A stretch of 33,023 nt of DNA from Pelomyxa schiedti (lineage: Eukaryota; Evosea; Pelobiontida; Pelomyxidae), in NCBI GenBank assembly GCA_020536535.1, contig JAHLWZ010000986.1:1-33023 (forward strand). The letters run 5' to 3'. The translations under genes and the position numbers were made by a program. Each line of letters begins with the position of its first letter. Positions within the stretch are counted from its first letter, which is position 1. The notes under the pieces were generated by a model that was given only the letters and a program-made list of their open reading frames with translations, did no database searches and had not been told where the DNA came from. Below are positions 11,677 to 21,210 of the stretch, piece after piece.

Positions 11677-13352
11677 ATGCCACTTCTTTCTTACAACAAC
11701 AAAACCACACTAGTTGGGGATGCATCAACAGTGCATGCTGGGAAGGTACTTATTGCAACTTTATTATCTCTGTGTTGACTTTCGCACCAAGGGAGCCGTT
11801 TACCCAGTTCTTAGAGGGCCTGTTGTGCGTGTCGGATACACTGCTCCACGTCCTGTGTAATCCACCTATTTCTTTTTTTTTTTTTTCCCCTCATATAATT
11901 CTGTGAAGAATAGGAGAAATTGTGCATTGCTCATGGCACCCTTATTTACACACAGTAGTATTTGCACTGAAAAGCAATGTCATTGTGTTTTATGACATGA
12001 ACCATGAACGTTGCCTTCCAACTGCCTGATCTTTTTATTTCTCACCGGATTTGTGCAGAATGGAGTCCTGTTGTGCTTCACAGTGCGGTAATGTCAGAAA
12101 TCACTTCAGTGGTATGGCGGCCTTGCAGCAGGTCAACATTGGCAGTTTCCTGTGAAAGTGGTGTATGTATCTGGGTATTATTCAGCGGCAATGCTCCTCC
12201 TTTTCCCTCATTGAGCCGACGGGATGAGCCTGTTCCAGACGAAATGAGCGCCGATCGCCGTGAAGTATTCCCAGATAATTGCAATATCTGGATGGATCAC
12301 CTCACTTTTTGGGGTCACTCACAGGTGAGGGGATTATCATGGTCTCCCTCTGGGCAGTATGTCATCTCCCAAATACATCAAAACATCAAAAAAAGCAAAT
12401 AAAAACAATCAAAACCTCTGTGCGCAACACCCCCATCCCAAAAATTAATCTACACCTGATGGCAACGCTAAATAGCAAGGATGCGACCATAAACCCAACA
12501 AACGATCCCCTGTGATTCAATAGGTTTCTTGCCTCGTCTTCCCCTACCTCAGTTGTAGTGTGGGATGTGGCCAGCAAAACAGGGACTCCTTTATGGATGA
12601 CAAGTGACCCAGTCACGCTCTGGTCACCTGGAACCACAAATTTGGTTGCTGCATATGACTACAAAAGGAATTTACGGATATACAACACGATTACTTTGGA
12701 AAGTAAAAAGTGGAAAATAAACACGGCAGTGACGGTATGGCTTTCCTTTCATGAAGATGGTACTCGGTAATCCTTCTGACAGGATATTTGTTGGGTACCC
12801 ACTGGAAATCATTTGATGGTTACGTGTGACACAGGAATCATGATATTTTCGCAATCACCATCTGGTTGTTTCCTCATTTGGGTACTGTCTTCCTTACTCT
12901 CCCACTAGGTATGGTGTACAACACATGCTACCAATTCTCTACATCCTCCGAGGCTCCACTGTAACTTTATTTAAAAGCTTCTCCAATCTTATGCACTTAA
13001 ACAGATTGCACATTAGCAGTGCGCAGCTTGATCCCTCAGGTTGCCGTATGGCAGTTTGTTTTGATAAATTTCACATTGCTATTATTTCTGTGTGCCTCAA
13101 CAAGACTGGTATTCACATTCTTGACAACAAGTATGTCCATTTGCACACAAACACTAGTAATTATCCACAGAGGTTTTGTTGTTCCACCAAAATTAGCCGG
13201 TGAACTTGTTCAAATGAATTTTGCACCACATTTCCCTCATGGCGCTCTTCTTAGCTGTGTAAGTGCAATACTTTTCCTTCTGCCTCACTCACATAAACAC
13301 CCAGGTTTGGGAACACTCTACTTCTTTTGTACCTCTCTACTTCCGGAGATGA
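11677..13352 (+). CDS. Aladin-like WD40 nucleoporin
   Basis: WD40 protein resembling Aladin (AAAS), a peripheral component of the nuclear pore. The ATG at 11677 gives MPLLSYNNKTTLVGDAS; spliced exons continue GAVYPVLRGPVVRVGYTAP and GEIVHCSWHPYLHTVVFAL. WD-like blades follow: SVVWRPCSRSTLAVSCESG / VCIW, GLSWSPSGQ + FLASSSPTSVVVWDVASK (across an intron of about 165 nt starting near 12357), and LWSPGTTNLVAAYDYKRNLR / IYN. Later come QLDPSGCRMAVCFD and VQMNFAPHFPHGALLSC, joined to VWEHSTSFVPLYFRR and TGA at 13350-13352. The order of motifs and the GALLS...PLYF ending match the Aladin C-terminus. The estimated length of about 400 residues is shorter than animal Aladin (about 546), mainly at the N-terminus, so an upstream exon may be missing. 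One intron (11870-11920) contains a long T run. Confidence 0.78.
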
Positions 13353-13795
13353 GCACTTTCTTTCCACATCAAATTCTGGCAACCTTGAAACTGCTAACAC
13401 CCCACAATAAAGCACAACACAAAGCCACAGCAAATCAAATTCATGCATATGTATGCATGTTAACGGTAACATGCGTAAATATGACCTCTTGACACCAGTG
13501 TGCTTTTGTTCTCCAATCTCTTTTTTTGATGTATTCACGGAACCTCAAAAAAGGCAAACGAATTCGGGGTCGGTGAGTCAAAGACAGGTTGACAGTCCGT
13601 CGAAAAAAGGAAGGCAATGTGAGGTGTTTTGGGCTATTTGACAAGTTGACTCCGTCTACTGTTTCGGTTTCTCTTTTATACTCCTGTCCAAAATCACAAA
13701 GCTCACACAAACAAAAGAGAACAACCTTAACAGCTAAACAAAACAAAACAGTCGAAAACACAAACCCAAGAAGAATATTTCCAACTATCAAGAAG
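13353..13795. other. Intergenic, upstream of GNAT gene
   Basis: AT-rich stretch of 443 nt. A TATA-like string (CTTTTATACTCC) lies near 13673, about 120 nt before the GNAT ATG, and an A/C-rich leader follows. Open frames here are short and show no family similarity. Confidence 0.35.
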
Positions 13796-14726
13796 ATGAG
13801 CACTTCGACAACTGAAACAATAACAAGTTCAGCAGCCACAGTGAATGATCCTCTCGTGTCGAGGAGGAACGCATGCACCACCGCCACTATGGGATTTGGC
13901 TATGAAAATGAAGTAGCTATCACGATGGCACGTGGATTCATGGAAGACCCTTTGATGAATGCCTTGGCCCCTGAGCCCGCTCTGAGAAGGGTCCTACTTT
14001 GGTGCTTCTTCACGTCTTACTTCCCTTCTTTGGCTACTTCAAGATGCACTGTGAGTTTCTTTTCACATACCGAAAGGTGATTCAAAATTTCTTAACTTTT
14101 CTAGGTCGTGAGGAGGTGCTTCTCCAAGGAAGTACCTGCAATGGGAGACACTAAAGGTGCAACCATCTGGTTCGTTACTTTTTACACTTTCCGCAACTGA
14201 TTCCATCAACAGGGCGACTGCACCCCACAACACCTTCCAAGAAATTTGGATTTTTTTGACACTAGGATTTCTTGCTTGGTGGAACATAGGTTTCCATAAA
14301 CATTTATTCTATTCTTTTTTTAACCACAAATCAAGGGCTCAAAGGATTGATACTCGTTTTGCGAAACCTGACTACATTTTCTTATGTTGCCAGTTGTGAA
14401 GCGAGAATCATGGGCAAGGATTCCAATTACATGAAGCTGATTGCTATTGCTGTTGACCCCTCTATGCGAAGTGGTGGCTTGGGTTCACTGGTAATTCAAC
14501 CAGAACTTGACCTTGCTGATTCTAAAAATTTACCCTGCTACCTGGTAACATTTCACCACTGAAACTTTTCGACTCACAGGTCTTTACACTACAGGAGAGC
14601 AGCAACCTCAAGAACTTGACTTTCTACAAAAGAGCAGGATTTGAAGTTGTTGAGACTATCAAGCTTTTTGGAGTTCCCATCACTCTCATGAAACGCCCCA
14701 GAGCCTCTGACCGAAAATCCCTCTGA
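13796..14726 (+). CDS. GNAT-family N-acetyltransferase
   Basis: Acetyl-CoA-dependent N-acetyltransferase; acceptor unknown. ATG 13796 gives a Ser/Thr-rich start (MSTSTTETITSSAATVNDP), then GFGYENEVAITMARGFMEDP and NALAPEPALRRVLLWC. Spliced exons supply VVRRCFSKEVPAMGDTKGAT with IWATAPHN, GFLAWWNIGLKGLILVLRN, and SNYMKLIAIAVDPSMR followed by SGGLGSLVI. R-S-G-G-L-G is the acetyl-CoA pyrophosphate-binding motif (Q/RxxGxG/A). The final exon ESSNLKNLTFYKRAGFEVVE is the classic GNAT C-terminal strand (NLxFYxRxGFxVV), ending with TGA 14724-14726. Five introns. The best overall match is to bacterial-type GNATs of about 200-230 residues, so an old bacterial origin is possible, but the introns show it has long been eukaryotic. 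Confidence 0.84.
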
Positions 14727-15459
14727 CCGTGCCCTTGGTTCTTTGTGAATAAAGAAGATTGATTTTAAACAATCGGAAACTGAAAAGATGGTTACCAAAA
14801 CAAGGTCAACCCTCTTACGGGGATACAACCAACTCGAAAACCAGTTAAACAAACTCTAAAAGTGTCCTGAAAAAACAAAAACTCGTTTTTGGGGAGCTTT
14901 GGGCAAACATTGGCAATAGTTTCTGAAATCATCATTTTGAGAGGAAAACGGGTCGATTTATGTGCTGCAATGGTGACGAACAGCGGCGATTGGGTGGCGA
15001 ATGAAGTGAAGGGTGACCCAGAAGCACAGCAACGAATAATGACAAAACTTGCATGTTGTGGCTGTGAATCAAGTGCAAACAACACTGTACGGCACCGATT
15101 GTGGCAGAAAACAAGTCACCGAAGAAAGTGAAAAGCTACATGTTATAAAGGCACCAACTGTTGCCTCTCACTCATTCAAGTAATTGTGGGATTGATACCC
15201 TTGTCGCCCATCAATGTAAACACAAGAATAGGAAGGGGAAACAGGGTTAAGGTTATATTTAACTCCTTTGTTATGTTGGTGGTTGGTGTAGTTATAGGCT
15301 GAGTCACACTCTGAGTATGTTTCCCAGAGATCCAAATCAGAAGACCTTCCGCGAACAATCAACGGTCCATTCTCACATAATTTGTTCTTAGCCTGCACAA
15401 AAACACTTTCTGTTGGGCTTATTCATGGCACACAACCAACCCACCAAACGTAGAAACCC
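14727..15459. other. Intergenic or unresolved, no supportable gene
   Basis: 733 nt with several ORFs of 60-97 codons on both strands (for example 14889-15131 + and 15168-15398 -). None has a recognisable domain or convincing splice continuation. It probably contains the 3' end of the GNAT transcript and decayed sequence bordering the repeat-rich zone. Confidence 0.35.
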
Positions 15460-15765
15460 TTACTTGCTGCTCAGAGTGTGGTTTCTTTGCAGATCACATC
15501 AAGTCCACGCATGAACGGCTTGATGCATATGCCAACTTGGTCCATAATAAGTGTGTAATTTTTTACTCACTCTCATTTGATCATTTGACTGTGTGGTAGG
15601 ACATCTCTAAGGGAAACTCTAATATCGAAAATGGAAGAAAAAAACCACTCACGCTGTGACATTGAAGTTGCTTTGAGTGTCCCTATTGGAGAGACTGTTG
15701 TTCCCACCTTGCCTGCAAACTGTTCAGCAAACCGGGTTGCTGCTTATTTGAAAAGTCCTGGTAGC
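15460..15765 (+). pseudogene. Zinc-finger-like fragment, possible transposase N-terminus
   Basis: A frame reading NVETLTCCSECGFFADHIKS + THERLDAYANLVHNK has a CxxC...HxxxxH arrangement like a short BED or C2H2-type finger. A plausible intron (GTGTGTAATT...GTGGTAG, about 15550-15600) joins it to TSLRETLISKMEEKNHSRCD and GETVVPTLPANCSANRVAAY, after which frames break. BED fingers commonly open hAT transposases, and a hAT-like core begins 1.8 kb downstream on the same strand. A link between them is inference. It could instead be an unrelated small gene. Confidence 0.3.
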
Positions 15766-16049
15766 TCTCCCTGTGCCTCTTTAGTTTTGATTTAAGTTCA
15801 TTCCAAGGACGAATTTATATTCTATTACTGCTGCAAGACAGTGACAACATTATAAACAATCGTGTGCCATGGACTCAGGTAGATTAACTGACTTGCCCTT
15901 CCTAATTATTATTATGCAGGTATGGCACTGGCATGATAATCTGGCAATTCTGTTGAGATATCCATACCATTGGGGTAGCATCCAATCATTTCAGCTCTCT
16001 CTTTGGCGGAGTTTTGTTCATTTATTAGGTGGAGATCAAGAAATTATTC

Positions 16050-17110
16050 TTACCTGACACTGGAGGAATTAGCACTATTCTCAAAGGTATTTTCACATTG
16101 TTTTGAAGCTCCTGCAATGGAATAAGTTATTCTGGTGATATCAACCAGGAAAGGAAACCTGGAATGGTGGAGGAACTCTGGCAAGCAAATCTGAAGCACA
16201 GCAAACTCTGTTGTAATTCGAGGACTGATCTCCAATGCAGCATATCGGCCCTGCACAACACCCATGCATTCTTTATCTCTGGCAACAATGTTAGGCAATG
16301 CGGGCAATCGGACCCTTCAATGTCCGATTGCACTGAAGTCCCAAAGAAGCCCACAAGTCCATTCTGAACAAACAGTTAGACACTGAGAGATCTGTGACTG
16401 GAATACACACCAAAGGAGGCAAGAGTACTTCTTTGCATCGCAGTTAATTCCATAGCCTGCAAAGCATCATCTTGTGCATTCATCAAAGCAAAACCCACAT
16501 CATGGTGCAGCCCTTTACCTCAAGCATCAGTTCCAACACCTGCATTCAATTAATTTAAGCATCAACATTCCTACATACCTGCAAGTCACACAAATTCACT
16601 GTAAATTCGGCCCTCATGCAAATTCCAACCAATTACTGCACAATTCAACTGTAACCTGCATTAGAACTACCATTGGTGCACTGACAGCAAGTACCTGAAT
16701 ACTCATACACTTATTCTGGACCGATTTTCATCAATTCTCACAGTTCTGATCCATGCAAAGCGATTGCACTGCAATGGCATTAGCATTCATAAACGAGAGT
16801 ACACAATTACCTGGCAACTGGCAGACGGTCATCCAACTTTCTGAGGCATCATTCTGTTCAAAGGTTGCAGTGGATGAGGACAGAGCAGCAGTCATAGCCC
16901 CAGAAGCTGTGGCATTGGAAGTTGCAACACCAGAATTCACATTAGAGTTTGGATGTGGAAGTCACGTTGAGGGAAGAAGCATGAGGGGTAACACCAAAAT
17001 TCCCAATAGATGCAGATGTTGGCACAAACTGAGTGGACACAGGGGTGGTGTCTGCATAATGTGTAAGTAAGATGTAATGTGCCAAAGCCATAGCTTGGCT
17101 TTCGAATTGT
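16050..17110 (-). other. Unresolved region with minus-strand coding hints
   Basis: Minus-strand frames give protein-like, Ser/Thr/Ala-rich segments separated by possible splice signals: MALAHYILLTHYADTTPVST (from about 17091), then SGAMTAALSSSTATFEQND, HHDVGFALMNAQDDALQAME, and an 85-codon open stretch with CMGVVQGRYAALEISPR and TTEFAVLQICLPEFLHHS ending at 16050. I cannot join them into a recognised family. A plus-strand ORF at 16753-17070 competes. Either a real intron-rich gene or an inserted relic. The segment lies between the zinc-finger-like fragment and the hAT core. Confidence 0.25.
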
Positions 17111-17606
17111 ATTTGATTCCATGAGATTGGAGAGAAGGAGTGTGTGGTAGTTTATTAATTAGGAAGGAGGAATAGGTTTGGGGTATTGAGATATGTAATA
17201 CACACAGTTGTTGTGCCGCGGTTCTGGGCTTGTGGGTTCTGGTGTTGTCTGACAGTGTCCTGTAATTTATTAGCTGTTGTGTGTGACGAATCATGGGGGG
17301 AATAGTGACATTGTGTGGTGTATTTTTGTTCGCGTTTAAGAGGATGGGAGTGAATCACCACAGCACTTGTCAGACCACAAAACCATTTTGGGCTTGAAAG
17401 CGCACTGAGAACAGCCCGTCTTCATTGATACCATTAGAGCACAAGGCGGCGAAGCTTCTTGGTATCACCGTTCAACCCCCCCAACAACAACATCCCACTG
17501 CCCCACAATCCCACATTTTTCGTTCGTCAGGGCATAGCTGCTTGCAACTTCAACGGCACCGTCTCAACTTTCCAATAAAATTATTTTTTCATCACCCCGC
17601 CCGGTG
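17111..17606. other. Intergenic, upstream of hAT-like relic
   Basis: 496 nt with only low-complexity frames (minus-strand His/Thr/Gln-rich ORF 17155-17361). A pyrimidine-rich stretch and CCCCGCCCGGTG precede the ATG at 17607. It may be the shared 5' flank of the hAT-like relic and the putative minus-strand gene. Confidence 0.3.
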
Positions 17607-18604
17607 ATGGATTTTCAGCTCGTCGGTGCACCGAAAACCATGGGCTTCCATCTATTGTATGACACCTCTCCAAGACATGGTGAAAATCTTGCTCCTGCAG
17701 CCATTTCCTTGTGTGTTGATGGTGTACCAACTATCAAACTCTCGTCTGCTGGAGTAACAGCGAATTTGTCTGCTGATTGTGAAGCAGCAGGAATTTATGC
17801 TAGCTTGTCTTCAATTGGAATTCACTCAAAGGAACATCTAGTTTCCTTTATTGGAGATAATTGTCCTGGTACTTCCAAAAACCCTTTGTTGTCTGTAATA
17901 AAAGTTAGGCATGCAAGGGGACAGTGGAGGAACTATTGAGACAGTGAAAAAGTGGTTGGGATGTCTGGGTACAGTTCGAACTGGTTGCTGGGATCATCTG
18001 CTGAACTTGGGGCTAAAGCTCCTGCAGTTGGAGCCATCACATCTGATACCCCAGTGAATCCATCAGCGTGCCTTTATTCTTTGTGGTGGCTGTCACATGG
18101 GGATGCAGCAATGAGTCCCTTGGAGTGGGAAGATGTTTCTAAAAGGTATTGTGCCACCATCCTGGTATGTGAGCAATTTCTGTGTTGAATATTCACTGTT
18201 AACAGCTGGGATACTGTAATTACAGCAAACCAGATTGTTCTGGAGAATCTACCCAGGCTTGAAGGAGTTCACATAACAGTAGGCACTGCTCAGTCCTCAG
18301 CTGAAGTTCTACAGACACTGCAGGCAGGACAACACCAAACGACTGTGGAAGCCCAGAATACCCACCCAAGGCAACAACCTCAAACAGAACTCACAGCATC
18401 AGCAGCACAACCACCAAGTGAGACAGATTCAAAACTACAGGAGATCTTCAGGGAGATGGAAGAGCAGCAGCAACGTGAACAGCCTGAGGGCTGGTACTCC
18501 TTGTCGAAAATTGAATTCAGGGGGGTGAAAGGAGCTGCTGTTGTGCTGACTGTCTTTAGTTCCATTTGGCAGAAAAAAAAAAAAAACCAGACCACCTATG
18601 CTAC
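17607..18604 (+). pseudogene. hAT-like DNA transposase, degenerate
   Basis: The ATG at 17607 opens MDFQLVGAPKTMGFHLLYDT. SLCVDGVPTIKLSSAGVTA resembles the first RNase-H-like acidic strand (LDGW...GVTA). About 55 residues later, VSFIGDNCPG matches the hAT TDN-type motif, and after a 40-nt intron (17869-17908) comes GGTIETVKKWLGCLGTVRTG + CWDHLLNLGLKLL, matching the hAT GCxxHxLNL signature. The same frame then meets TGA at 18055-18057 and 18112-18114, between which it reads IHQRAFILCGGCHMGM, and continues VPWSGKMFLKGIVPP, like the hAT TRW...ML segment. A last block, WDTVITANQIVLENLPRLEG, becomes Gln/Ser-rich and stops at TAA 18605-18607 after a poly-A run. No hAT C-terminal dimerisation domain is seen. 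The two in-frame stops argue for decay, though an unrecognised intron could remove them. Confidence 0.58.
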
Positions 18605-19008
18605 ATAATAGCAACTTAGCTTTTCCTTCACAAGACCAAATAACTCAAACACAACAAAACTTCAACACTCAATTACTCAACCAATTTAACGACCATTGTG
18701 ATGTCGTTGAAACGGAGATCTTGTAAATGCTACACAGGGGAATGGTGCCAAAGGTGTCAAGCTTAGCTTTGGTGAATCTCTTGCCATTCTAATCCCACAA
18801 TCTAAAGTCTATCTCACTCAATTACTCAAACAAAATACAGTGATAAACTTGTTTTTCGTTGGTTGTTTTTGTTTTTCGTTCAATAGAACTGAAATGTCCA
18901 ATATATTTTTGAGTCAACTCCATTGGCCACTCCAAAAGACTTTTGTTCCAACTTGAAGCTTAACGTTGATCAAAATCAAAAAATCCGATTTGGATAGATG
19001 TTGCTTCA
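18605..19008. other. AT-rich noncoding spacer
   Basis: 404 nt, A/C-rich then T-rich, with short broken frames and repeated CAATTACTCAA strings near 18670 and 18818. No gene or terminal inverted repeat is recognised. It would be the right place for a hAT 3' end, but I cannot see one. Confidence 0.35.
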
Positions 19009-19637
19009 CTATGGAGGGCCTACAACACCCTTGTCATTTTTCTTATGGACCACAGAGTAATCGCTAGATGGAGTGGTACTACCCGTGAACTTAAATGAGA
19101 ACAAAGGGTGACTGCCATCCCCATCCCACATTCTCTCTTGCATAGTTGAGTTTGCCATCCAAAACTCGTGGATGGCCTTGTTGTGTGCAATCATGTCACA
19201 CACCACCCCTGTGGAGTTTCCAGTGCGTTCTACCATTCTCATCAGATTTGGTGCCACAATTTTCATATGCGCTATCATTGCTTCCCGCTTTCCACCAAAC
19301 ACTCCACAGTTGTACAGAAGCTGTTCCTGCTGTAGTGCGACTTTTCCACTTGAACAAACTTGAAAGTGTCAGTTTCCAACTCCCTCACCACAGTCTCGTT
19401 CAGGCCATTGTGCATCAGAACACCGTGGATTCCGTGCTTGTGCAGAGAGTCATACCACCCTCTGAAGTACTCCACGCAAGTGGGAGTGTACTTGTTGCTC
19501 TTTCTCTGTGGCTCCAACCACAACAAGAGGGATGGTCGGTATTGGTTCTACAGCAGCAGCAACAGGGATGGATGATGACGATGATGATGACAGGGGTGCT
19601 GATATCGGTGCTGCAGCGCCATCACTGTGGTAATTGA
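19009..19637 (-). pseudogene. Glycosyltransferase-like pseudogene, copy 2
   Basis: Minus-strand relative of the gene at 21211-22194. The N-terminal part retains VEPIPTIPLVVVGA and then YTPTCVEYFRGWYDSLHKHG with GIHGVLMHNGLNETVVRELE. The C-terminal part retains GVFGGKREAMIAHMKIVA and NSTMQERMWDGDGSHPLFSF. Around 19326 the sequence jumps from VEKSHYS directly to a segment matching EQKKLY. About 270 bp holding the presumed catalytic STDVRDVRF block is therefore missing, and the flanking pieces lie in different frames. A stretch after VVVGA is also lost. Serine/aspartate triplet repeats occur near 19573-19591. It ends at TAG 19011-19009 with a tail different from the other copies, so it is the most diverged copy. 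No foldback element is seen downstream. Confidence 0.8.
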
Positions 19638-19954
19638 CATCTTTCTGTGTAAAAATCCCGTGAAAAAACGAACTTTTTCAGCCTGTGAGGGAACAATGAA
19701 AGACAGGGAAGAAGCGTTGGTTGCTGGAACAGAAAATCTTGCGTGGGTGATGGTGGTTGTTTGGTTTTGGCCTGGGTTGGTAAACCCAGTGCCCCACGGA
19801 CTTCCACATGCACTAGTTCCGGCGGGAGTGTTGATGTGTGGAAATTATGCCTACGATGATTTTGGCTGCAGATTTGGCTGAGTCCAGGGAGTTGGGAATT
19901 ATGTCAGTGGGTTCAGTTTCAGTTCTTGCTGGAGTTATGTTGGCACCTGTTTAG

Positions 19955-20230
19955 GATGTGTTTTACTGTTGATTCCTCCAAGCTTTAATGTGGGACAGCA
20001 AGTCTGGATGTATGTGAACCAGATCACATGGGAAGACAAGGAGGGCAGAAAGTTTGTCTCTGATAACAAAAGGGCCTTGCCAACAAGCTGCAAAGTCAAT
20101 GCTAATACCAACTGGAGAATGACATGAGAGGACTTCCCCTGGCCCAGCTGATCCACATCAGTAGACTCAAAGAGTATTACCCAAGAACACCAGAGGCAGC
20201 ACCGCAGATCGCAGAGATACATTTATCCAC
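19955..20230 (+). mobile_element. Ty3/gypsy-type integrase C-terminal remnant
   Basis: The frame near 19978 reads PPSFNVGQQVWMYVNQ, like the FxVGDxVW segment of gypsy integrase C-termini. CKVNANTNW follows, where elements usually have a (K)VN.NTY string. After a stop and frame change it reads LAQLIHISRLKEYYPRTPEA, matching the HVSRLKPYYPR signature at the integrase end. Two signatures in correct order over about 250 nt support a relic. Reverse transcriptase, RNase H and LTRs are not visible nearby. It lies just beyond glycosyltransferase copy 2. Confidence 0.58.
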
Positions 20231-20402
20231 CATTAGACTTACCCCAAAAAACGCTTTTAGCATATTCCCGCGCTACCTGCGCGTTTTGGTGCAGCTGGCA
20301 TAAATGCGTACTGGTTGCTATACCCTGAAAAAGTATTAACTAATTAAAAAAAAACAAAAAAAAAAGAGTATCTGGACATGACGGAAATCCTCCTTATCGG
20401 TC

Positions 20403-20873
20403 ATGAAGACAAAAGGAAGGGAATTTGGTGGAGGCCGCTTTATGGCTTTGGTTGGACTTGCCGCAGCAGTTGTCCGCGCAACCTTCTCCTGCTTTATGAG
20501 GGTGTGTATTGGAACCCTGGACACAGGAGAAGAACAGCATCAAAGGTGGGAAGAAAAACAGAGAAGGAAGAGAGAAAACAGGAAGAGGGAGACTGAAAAG
20601 GACGAAGAAGTACCTGCCCTTATGCACAACACTGATGGCATTGACCCACACGATGGGGAGTGGCAACCACCAACGCCAGAGCCCACAGAACCACCCAAGA
20701 CAGGAATCACAGTGCCGACAACACAAGATGCACAACCAACTCACAAAGCCGACAGCGAGGGAGACATGACGAGCGCGAGTGCCAAATCGGCACCCACAAA
20801 AGCAGTGACTACAACAAATACCAGACCAACCCGAAAACGCCACCTTCCAGCCCGCCTCCACGATACAAGTTGA
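20403..20873 (+). CDS. Hypothetical basic/acidic low-complexity protein
   Basis: Uninterrupted 156-codon ORF from ATG 20403 to TGA. It has a short hydrophobic stretch near residues 13-30 (FMALVGLAAAVVRATFSCFM), then a highly charged region (EEKQRRKRENRKRETEKDEE) and a Pro/Thr-rich tail. The pattern of one possible membrane anchor plus a disordered tail is compatible with a small membrane protein. No family is recognised and the opposite strand is also open (20394-20882), so the composition alone may keep frames open. It lies between an integrase relic and the intact glycosyltransferase. Confidence 0.3.
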   Translation: MKTKGREFGGGRFMALVGLAAAVVRATFSCFMRVCIGTLDTGEEQHQRWEEKQRRKRENRKRETEKDEEVPALMHNTDGIDPHDGEWQPPTPEPTEPPKTGITVPTTQDAQPTHKADSEGDMTSASAKSAPTKAVTTTNTRPTRKRHLPARLHDTS

Positions 20874-21210
20874 TAACAACAACTACAAGTTGTACGCGGT
20901 GATAACAATAATTCTTCTCTAGTGTCTATCAGGAATCAAGAATTATTTTTGTTAGTATGACTATTTACAATCTTTCTGTGGTACAACGGCGGGGGATGCA
21001 AGGAAAGGCCATTAGAATGAACTCCGGCCTTTCCTGTGAATGGCCGGCTCTGTCCCGAACTAAGTTTCCCGATGATTCTTGGAACTTGCTCTCTGACATT
21101 GGTGAAACTGCAAGAGTTGAATGCCGCAATGAGGTTTTGCGTGCGTTTTCGGACTTCATTGCCACTAACCGTTTCTGAGAACTGATGACCGATTTGCAAG
21201 CAGGCGCTCT
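20874..21210. other. Intergenic, upstream of intact glycosyltransferase
   Basis: 337 nt. A 73-codon plus-strand ORF (20957-21178, containing LSDIGETARVECRNEVLRAF) ends 32 nt before the next ATG. I do not recognise it, and a minus-strand ORF overlaps it fully. This stretch presumably carries the promoter of the intact gene. Copy 1 has no similar flank, so the duplicated unit starts close to the ATG. Confidence 0.3.

Noticed and set aside
13589-13887. ORFs overlapping the GNAT 5' region on both strands
   Set aside because: The plus ORF merely extends the GNAT frame upstream through A-rich leader; the minus one lacks any domain.
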